Made by a program: the position numbers and the translations under genes
Assembly: GCF_014384795.1 (NCBI RefSeq)
Contig: NZ_JACRSR010000002.1
Coordinates: forward strand, 124,001 to 188,000
Direction: 5' to 3'
Length of the DNA stretch: 64,000 bases
Source of the DNA: Gehongia tenuis
Lineage (GTDB): Bacteria; Bacillota; Clostridia; Christensenellales; NSJ-53
Shown: in pieces, positions 59,251-64,000 of the stretch
Layout of the letters: each line of letters opens with the position of its first letter
Position numbering within the stretch: position 1 is the stretch's first letter
Notes under the pieces: generated by a model
Seen by the model: only the letters and a program-made list of their open reading frames with translations
Told to the model about the DNA's origin: nothing
Database searches by the model: none

Positions 59251-59269
59251 ATGCCTTCCCTCCTAAGGA

Positions 59270-59345
59270 TGATGTCAGTCGGACACGAACGCTGGTCTAC
59301 ATTCGTTCCAGTATTGTCCGGGAAACGGGGCTGAATCCCGGAATA
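59270..59345 (-). ncRNA. Probable ribosomal protein L13 leader
   Basis: On the minus strand: CGGGA ... TCCCG helix, then GGACA (59315-59319) with TGTCC (59281-59285) enclosing GAACG/CGTTC. This arrangement, ending GTCCGAC before the ribosome site, resembles the Firmicute L13 leader as I remember it. A covariance-model search would decide. Confidence 0.65.
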
Positions 59346-59355
59346 ACGCCATATT

Positions 59356-59384
59356 ATTGTATCTTACCCCTCACGGCCTGTCAA
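59356..59384 (-). promoter_or_regulatory. Promoter of rplM-rpsI
   Basis: -35 TTGACA (59379-59384), 17-bp spacer, -10 TACAAT (59356-59361) on the minus strand. The truA stop codon lies within the spacer region, so the promoter is embedded in the end of truA. Confidence 0.88.
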
Positions 59385-60140
59385 GATGTTTTGTCCCATT
59401 TTAGCCTCGGAATAGCAAACATGGAGCAAAATCAGCCCTTCCGGCGCTGCGGTGGGGCCCAAAAGGTCCCGGTCCCCCCGCACGAGCGCATCCTCCAGAA
59501 CCTCCGGCTTCAGTCTGCCCTTTCCAATCTCAAAGAGCGTACCTGCAATGATGCGGACCATATTGTATAAAAAACCGTCCGCACTGATCCGCACGACCAC
59601 GAAGCCGTCCTCCCGTAGTACCCTGAGTTCCGTGACCGTGCGCACCGCGCTTCGCACCGGCCGGCCCGTGGACTGAAAAGCGGAGAAATCATGGGTGCCC
59701 ACCAGCTTTTGACCGGCCCTGTCCATGCACTGCACATCCAGCTTTCCCTGCACAAACCCGGCCGTGCTGCGAAATACCGCCGAAGGCACGGTCCCATTCC
59801 AGGCCCTGTACTGATAGGTCTTGCCCAAGGCATCATAGCGTGCGTGAAAGCCGTCCAAAACCCGTCTGGATGCCGTTGCCCGCACATCCCCGGGCAATGT
59901 CCCATTGAGCGCCAAAAACAGTTTCTCCGGCGGAATGGGGCCTGCATAGTCAACATGGGCGCACTGTCCCAGGGCATGAACGCCCGCGTCGGTCCGTCCC
60001 GCACCGGTCAGCCCTGAAAAATGCCCTGGAAGCTTCTCTAAAGCCTCCTCCACCGCCTGCTGTACGGCGTAGCCGTTTTTCTGGCGCTGCCAGCCGCAGT
60101 AATCTGTGCCGTCGTATTCCAGGTTAAGCAATATGCGCAT
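59364..60140 (-). CDS. truA: tRNA pseudouridine(38-40) synthase
   Basis: A 258-aa enzyme modifying the anticodon stem of tRNAs. LEYDGTDYCGWQRQKNGYAVQ opens it, GAGRTDAGVHALGQCAHVD carries the catalytic Asp, and RISADGFLYNMVRIIAGTLFEIG is the C-terminal RNA site. Length is normal. Three bases after ecfT in the rplQ-ecfA1-ecfA2-ecfT-truA order. Confidence 0.96.
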   Translation of the reverse strand: MRILLNLEYDGTDYCGWQRQKNGYAVQQAVEEALEKLPGHFSGLTGAGRTDAGVHALGQCAHVDYAGPIPPEKLFLALNGTLPGDVRATASRRVLDGFHARYDALGKTYQYRAWNGTVPSAVFRSTAGFVQGKLDVQCMDRAGQKLVGTHDFSAFQSTGRPVRSAVRTVTELRVLREDGFVVVRISADGFLYNMVRIIAGTLFEIGKGRLKPEVLEDALVRGDRDLLGPTAAPEGLILLHVCYSEAKMGQNILTGREG

Positions 60141-60142
60141 GA

Positions 60143-60946
60143 CTACACCCCATACCGAAGGAACAGGATAGCCGCCACGAACAAAGCGGTGACTCCCATG
60201 GCGATGCAGTCCGCCTTTTCAACCTTATACACCTTCATGCGGGTGCGTCCCTCACCCCCATGATAGCACCGGGCCTCCATGGCCATAGCCAGCTCGTCGG
60301 CCCTGCGAAAGGCGCTCACGAACAGCGGCACCAGCAAAGGCACCAGGGCTTTCGCCCGCTGAAGCACATTGCCGCTTTCAAAGTCCGCACCCCGGGCCAT
60401 CTGCGCCTTCATGATCTTGTCCGTCTCCTCCAGCAACGTAGGGATGAAGCGAAGCGTGATGCTCATCATCATGGCAAGCTCATGGGCAGGAAATCCGATC
60501 CTCGCCAGCGGCGACATCAGCCGCTCCAGCCCATCGGTGAGATTGATGGGTGAGGTGGTGAGGGTGAGCACCGAGGTGCCCATGATCAAGTAGATCAGCC
60601 TGAGGGCCAGAAATACCGCTTGGAGCAGCCCCTCCACCGTCACATGAATAAACGCCCAGCGAAAAAGGGTCGTCCCCTCGCCGCCAAAGAGCACATTGAT
60701 GACAAAGGTAAGAGCAATGAGGAAGATCAGCGGTTTGATGCCCCTCAGCAAAAACCGCAGCGGAATATGCCCCAAGGCAATCACGACAGCCAGGTATACC
60801 GTCACCACGGCGTAGCCCGCAAAACTATTTACGAAGAATAAAAATACGATGAAGGCAATGGCCAGCACCAGCTTCACCCGTGCATCCAGACGGTGAATCA
60901 CCGAATCGCCCGGCAGATATTGGCCCATGGTGATGTCTTTAAGCAT
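60143..60946 (-). CDS. ecfT: ECF transporter transmembrane subunit EcfT
   Basis: A 267-aa subunit with five or six helices and the coupling motif region ARGADFESGNVLQRAKALVPLLVPLFVSAFRRADELAMAMEAR (the two Ala-Arg-Gly-type grooves). It joins the ATPases to substrate-specific S components encoded elsewhere. ATG 60946 (LKDITMGQYLPGDS after it), overlapping the ecfA2 stop by eight bases. Confidence 0.95.
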   Translation of the reverse strand: MLKDITMGQYLPGDSVIHRLDARVKLVLAIAFIVFLFFVNSFAGYAVVTVYLAVVIALGHIPLRFLLRGIKPLIFLIALTFVINVLFGGEGTTLFRWAFIHVTVEGLLQAVFLALRLIYLIMGTSVLTLTTSPINLTDGLERLMSPLARIGFPAHELAMMMSITLRFIPTLLEETDKIMKAQMARGADFESGNVLQRAKALVPLLVPLFVSAFRRADELAMAMEARCYHGGEGRTRMKVYKVEKADCIAMGVTALFVAAILFLRYGV

Positions 60947-61802
60947 GGCGCGCCTCCCACTCCCGGGCGATGGCCGCCACCGTCTCCTCCAGGTCAAAGA
61001 TGCCCTGAGGCAGATTCCAGCCCGCCTTCCGCAGGCGGCCCAGCAACTTCACCGTCTGGGGCACATCAAGACCCAGCCGGATCAATTCTTCGTCCCGGGA
61101 AAAGATCTCCGCCGGCGTGCCCACCATGGCCACCTTTGCGCCGCTCATCACCACCACAGTATCGGACAGTCTTGCCACGTCCTCCATGCTGTGGGAAACC
61201 ATCACCACCGTGTTCTCCCCCTTGCGGTGAAGGCTCTGCACCATGGAGAGTATTTCATCGTGGCCCCGGGGATCCAGACCCGCTGTGGGCTCGTCCAAGA
61301 TCAATACGTCGGGCCGCATGGCCAGCACGCCGGCAATGGCCACCCGCCGTTTCTGCCCGCCGGACAGTTCGAAGGGCGACACGTCCTTGTATTTTTCATA
61401 GTCCATGCCCACCGCAGTCAGCGCTTCTTGAACCCGTTCCTGAGTCTCCTCCCTGGACAGGCCCAGATTTTTGGGCCCAAAGGCTATGTCAAGAGCAATG
61501 GTCTCCTCGAAAAGCTGGTATTCCGGATATTGAAAGACCAGGCCCACCTTGCGCCGGAGCTCCTTCAGGGAGCCTTCCTTCTTGGGACCGATGGTGTATT
61601 CCCCCACCCGGACCACGCCGGAGGAGGGGCGCAGAAGGCCGTTCAAATGCTGAATAAGCGTGGACTTTCCGGAACCGGTGTGGCCGATAATTCCGATGAA
61701 TTGGCCTTCCTCCAGCAAAAGGTCCACCTGCTCCAGGGCGATGGAGGCCATGGGCGTGCCCGCCATATAGACGTGGCTGACATGATCTAATCGGATGGGC
61801 AT
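60939..61802 (-). CDS. ecfA2: ECF transporter ATPase EcfA2
   Basis: A 287-aa ABC ATPase: Walker A GHTGSGKST, Q-loop FQYPEYQLFEETI, signature LSGGQKRRVAIAG, Walker B VLILDEPTAGLD. The Q-loop sequence YPEYQLF and gene order after EcfA1 identify A2. Powers vitamin and metal uptake with the group II ECF module. Overlaps ecfA1 (16 bases) and ecfT (8 bases). Confidence 0.95.
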   Translation of the reverse strand: MPIRLDHVSHVYMAGTPMASIALEQVDLLLEEGQFIGIIGHTGSGKSTLIQHLNGLLRPSSGVVRVGEYTIGPKKEGSLKELRRKVGLVFQYPEYQLFEETIALDIAFGPKNLGLSREETQERVQEALTAVGMDYEKYKDVSPFELSGGQKRRVAIAGVLAMRPDVLILDEPTAGLDPRGHDEILSMVQSLHRKGENTVVMVSHSMEDVARLSDTVVVMSGAKVAMVGTPAEIFSRDEELIRLGLDVPQTVKLLGRLRKAGWNLPQGIFDLEETVAAIAREWEARHA

Positions 61803-62620
61803 AGGGCATCCACCATCTCTTCCAAATCAATAATATCGGGGGAAAGGGGCATTCCCCTTCCCGCAAGGCCCCGAGCCACCTGGGTCATTGCCGGCAGGGT
61901 GAGTCCCATCTCCCGAAGCTCGGTCTCATGGCGAAAGATCTCCCGGGGTGTCCCCGTGAGCTTTACTCTGCCCTGGTCCATGACCAGAACACGGTCCGCT
62001 CTGGCCACCTCCTCCATGAAATGGGTGATCAGAATCACCGTAATGCCCTCCTCGCGGTTTAGGCGCATCACCGTGTCCATGACCTCCTGACGTCCGGAAG
62101 GATCCAGCATGGCCGTGGGTTCATCCAAAATCAATATCCGGGGACGCATGGCAATCACTCCCGCAATGGCGATGCGCTGCTTCTGGCCGCCGGAAAGATT
62201 GTGCGGCGCCGAAGCCGCATAATCCTCCATATTGACCCAGGTCAGCGCCTCATCCACCCGCCTGCGGATCTCGCCTGGCTCCACCCCCAGGTTTTCCGGG
62301 CCAAAGGCTACGTCCTCCTCCACCACGGCGGCAACCAGCTGATTGTCCGGATTTTGAAAAACCATGCCTGCCATCTGACGGATCTGGAGAACCTTGTCCT
62401 CCTTTGCTGTATCCATGCCGCCCACCAGTACCGTGCCCGATGTGGGCACAACAAGGGCGTTCATCAGCTTGGCAAGGGTGGACTTTCCGGAACCGTTGTG
62501 TCCAATGACTGCCAGATACTCCCCTTCTTCCACCTCAAAGGAGACATCCTCCACCACCGGCAACGGCTGCTCCTTACGGTAACCGAAGGATACCTGTTGA
62601 ACCTGCAAAATGGGGTCCAT
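61787..62620 (-). CDS. ecfA1: ECF transporter ATPase EcfA1
   Basis: A 277-aa ABC ATPase: Walker A GHNGSGKST, Q-loop FQNPDNQLVAAVVEEDVAFG, signature LSGGQKQRIAIAG, Walker B ILILDEPTAMLD. The FQNPDNQ sequence is typical of EcfA1. Start ATG 62620 has AAAGGAGG eight bases upstream. First of the ECF genes, after rplQ. Confidence 0.95.
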   Translation of the reverse strand: MDPILQVQQVSFGYRKEQPLPVVEDVSFEVEEGEYLAVIGHNGSGKSTLAKLMNALVVPTSGTVLVGGMDTAKEDKVLQIRQMAGMVFQNPDNQLVAAVVEEDVAFGPENLGVEPGEIRRRVDEALTWVNMEDYAASAPHNLSGGQKQRIAIAGVIAMRPRILILDEPTAMLDPSGRQEVMDTVMRLNREEGITVILITHFMEEVARADRVLVMDQGRVKLTGTPREIFRHETELREMGLTLPAMTQVARGLAGRGMPLSPDIIDLEEMVDALCPSD

Positions 62621-62695
62621 AGGGCAACCTCCTTTCAAACGACAAAAGGGGGGCCGGTTGCATTCGCCACCAGTCCCCCATTCCATTTGGTCTAC

Positions 62696-63208
62696 CTACA
62701 CCAGCTCAAGGATGACCACTTCCGCGGCGTCACCACGCCGGGGGCCCTTCTTGATCATGCGGGTGTAGCCGCCTCCCTGACCGACTTCCTCCATACGCTT
62801 CTTGTATTTCGGGCCGATCTCGCCCATCAGCTTCTCCACCACGGGATGATTGATGGTGCGGGTGCGTTCGCGGTACTCGAGCTTGGTTTCCTTCGCCTGC
62901 TTGGCTTCCGGCACATCATAGAGATACGCCATCATCTTGCGCCGGGCATTCAAGCGGGACGGGAGGTCCTTACGGGTCTCGATGTCCACGGTCTGTTGCT
63001 TGTCATTGTTCTTCTGCACCACGGCCTTCTCGAAGTTGTCACACTCCTTGATGGCCAAGGTGATGAGTTTTTCAGCGATGCTCTGCACTTCCTTCGCCCG
63101 CGCTTCCGTCGTCTCAATGCGGCCGTTCCAAACCAAGGAAGTGACAAGCCCGCGCAGCATGGCCTTACGTTGATCCGCAGGCCTGCCCAATTTACGATAA
63201 CCTGGCAT
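62696..63208 (-). CDS. rplQ: 50S ribosomal protein L17 (long form)
   Basis: A 170-aa L17, against about 112-130 aa in most Firmicutes. The normal core is present: [40 protein letters not shown], and the C-terminal [24 protein letters not shown]. Additional residues lie between about 55 and 140 (around the segment [20 protein letters not shown]). It lies 18 bases after rpoA and before ecfA1. Confidence 0.95.
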   Translation of the reverse strand: MPGYRKLGRPADQRKAMLRGLVTSLVWNGRIETTEARAKEVQSIAEKLITLAIKECDNFEKAVVQKNNDKQQTVDIETRKDLPSRLNARRKMMAYLYDVPEAKQAKETKLEYRERTRTINHPVVEKLMGEIGPKYKKRMEEVGQGGGYTRMIKKGPRRGDAAEVVILELV

Positions 63209-63225
63209 ACAATTCTCCTCCTAGC

Positions 63226-64000
63226 CTACTCGTTGCTGCTTTTCAGAGACAGTCCCAGAGCGGCAAGCTTTTGCTCCACTTCCTCCAAAGACTTTCTCCC
63301 TAGGTTGCGAACCTTCATCATTTCCTCCTCGTTGCGCTGCACCAGCTCCTCGACGGTGTTGATGCCCGCCCGCTTGAGGCAGTTGTAGGACCGAACGGAC
63401 AGATCCAGTTCCTCAATGGCCATCTCCAGGATCTTCTCCTTCTTGTCCTCCTCCTTCTCGACCATGATCTCCACGTTGTTGACCTGATCGGTGAGATTGA
63501 TGAAAAGCGAAAGATGTTCGCTCAAAATCTTGGCGCCAAGGCCCACTGCCTCATCGGCCTTGATGGAGCCATTGGTCCAGACTTCCAAAGTCAGCTTGTC
63601 GTAATCGGTAATCTGTCCCACCCGGGTGTTCTCAACATTGAAGTTCACCTTGCGGATAGGCGTAAAAATGGAATCCATGGGCAGCTCGCCAATGGGATTA
63701 TCCGGAGACTTGTTCTTATCGACACCCACATAGCCCCGGCCCTTCTCCAAGGTGATCTGCATATCCAAATGGGCTTCTTCGTTGAGCGTTGCAATGTGCA
63801 GCGAGGGGTTGATGATCTCAACCTCCGAATCCACGGTGATGTTCTCCGCAGTCACTTCACACGGTCCGTCAGCCTTCAGGGTGACCGTCTTGGGCTCATC
63901 GCTGTAAAGCTTGGCGGAGAGCTGCTTGAGATTCAAAATGATCTCCGATACATCTTCCGTCACTCCCGGAACCGTGGAAAACTCATGCAACACGCCTTCG
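63226..64000 (-). CDS. rpoA: RNA polymerase alpha subunit, N-terminus cut by window edge
   Basis: About 258 C-terminal residues are visible, reading [26 protein letters not shown] at the edge, so about 55-60 N-terminal residues are missing. Assembly domain landmarks ([32 protein letters not shown]) and the C-terminal domain ([44 protein letters not shown]) are typical; the last binds UP elements and activators. Confidence 0.98.
   Translation of the reverse strand, partial: EGVLHEFSTVPGVTEDVSEIILNLKQLSAKLYSDEPKTVTLKADGPCEVTAENITVDSEVEIINPSLHIATLNEEAHLDMQITLEKGRGYVGVDKNKSPDNPIGELPMDSIFTPIRKVNFNVENTRVGQITDYDKLTLEVWTNGSIKADEAVGLGAKILSEHLSLFINLTDQVNNVEIMVEKEEDKKEKILEMAIEELDLSVRSYNCLKRAGINTVEELVQRNEEEMMKVRNLGRKSLEEVEQKLAALGLSLKSSNE

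Overview
The window reads as one continuous chromosomal segment of an endospore-forming, anaerobic, low-G+C-lineage Firmicute (class Clostridia) with fairly GC-rich DNA. The evidence is an alpha/beta-type small acid-soluble spore protein, a SpoIVFA/SpoIVFB pair behind a sigma-E-like promoter, a BofC-like protein, a six-subunit Rnf complex next to Rex, a reverse rubrerythrin, and Firmicutes gene orders (rpoA-rplQ-ecfA1-ecfA2-ecfT-truA-rplM-rpsI, and mreBCD-pbp2-minCDE-rodA-mgsA-spoIVF-rng-rplU-prp-rpmA). I see no insertion sequences, prophage, CRISPR arrays, rRNA or tRNA genes. Most genes are on the minus strand. The plus-strand exceptions are a lone membrane protein (1588-3069), the lysine operon (8572-10977) and an ABC-F to S9-peptidase block (45093-50251).

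Layout. 1-8503: end-truncated proA, a BofC-like protein, a lone multi-pass membrane protein, yebC, an alpha/beta hydrolase, a PHP phosphoesterase, hslO, a methyltransferase, a spore SASP and an M20 deacylase. 8504-11027: a strong promoter, a lysine riboswitch with terminator, dapA, and an unusual dapB fused to two aspartokinase-type ACT domains. 11038-13177: two zinc-ribbon membrane proteins. 13415-16960: pgk-tpiA-gpmI. 17066-21586: yhaM-type exonuclease, Na/Pi transporter, trmL, DUF3842, an OGG-type glycosylase. 21644-37593: L27/Prp/L21, RNase G, the TIGR03936/TIGR03960 radical-SAM pair, spoIVFB/FA, mgsA, rodA, minEDC, PBP2, mreDCB and maf. 37719-44918: Ppx/GppA, rnfBAEGDC and rex. 45093-50251: ABC-F ATPase, two small proteins, a flavin reductase and an S9 peptidase. 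50283-55219: a four-gene sugar-acid operon. 55330-64000: reverse rubrerythrin, glmM, trxB, rpsI, rplM, truA, the ECF transporter module, rplQ and truncated rpoA.

Two things stand out. First, the gnd-SDR-FGGY kinase-LarA-like operon. The LarA homologue keeps the His/Lys/His spacing of the nickel-pincer racemase site, the dehydrogenase looks like the fructuronate reductase (mannonate oxidoreductase) type, and the kinase and 6-phosphogluconate dehydrogenase complete a plausible path fructuronate -> mannonate -> gluconate -> 6-phosphogluconate -> ribulose 5-phosphate. That would bypass mannonate dehydratase and the KDG route; this is an inference. Second, the DapB-ACT-ACT fusion behind a lysine riboswitch suggests that lysine controls this operon at both RNA and protein level.

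Many gene starts were reassigned from ribosome-binding-site spacing, including several TTG or GTG starts. Housekeeping promoters with 17-18 bp spacers are common and legible, and several sit on the stop codon of the preceding gene.
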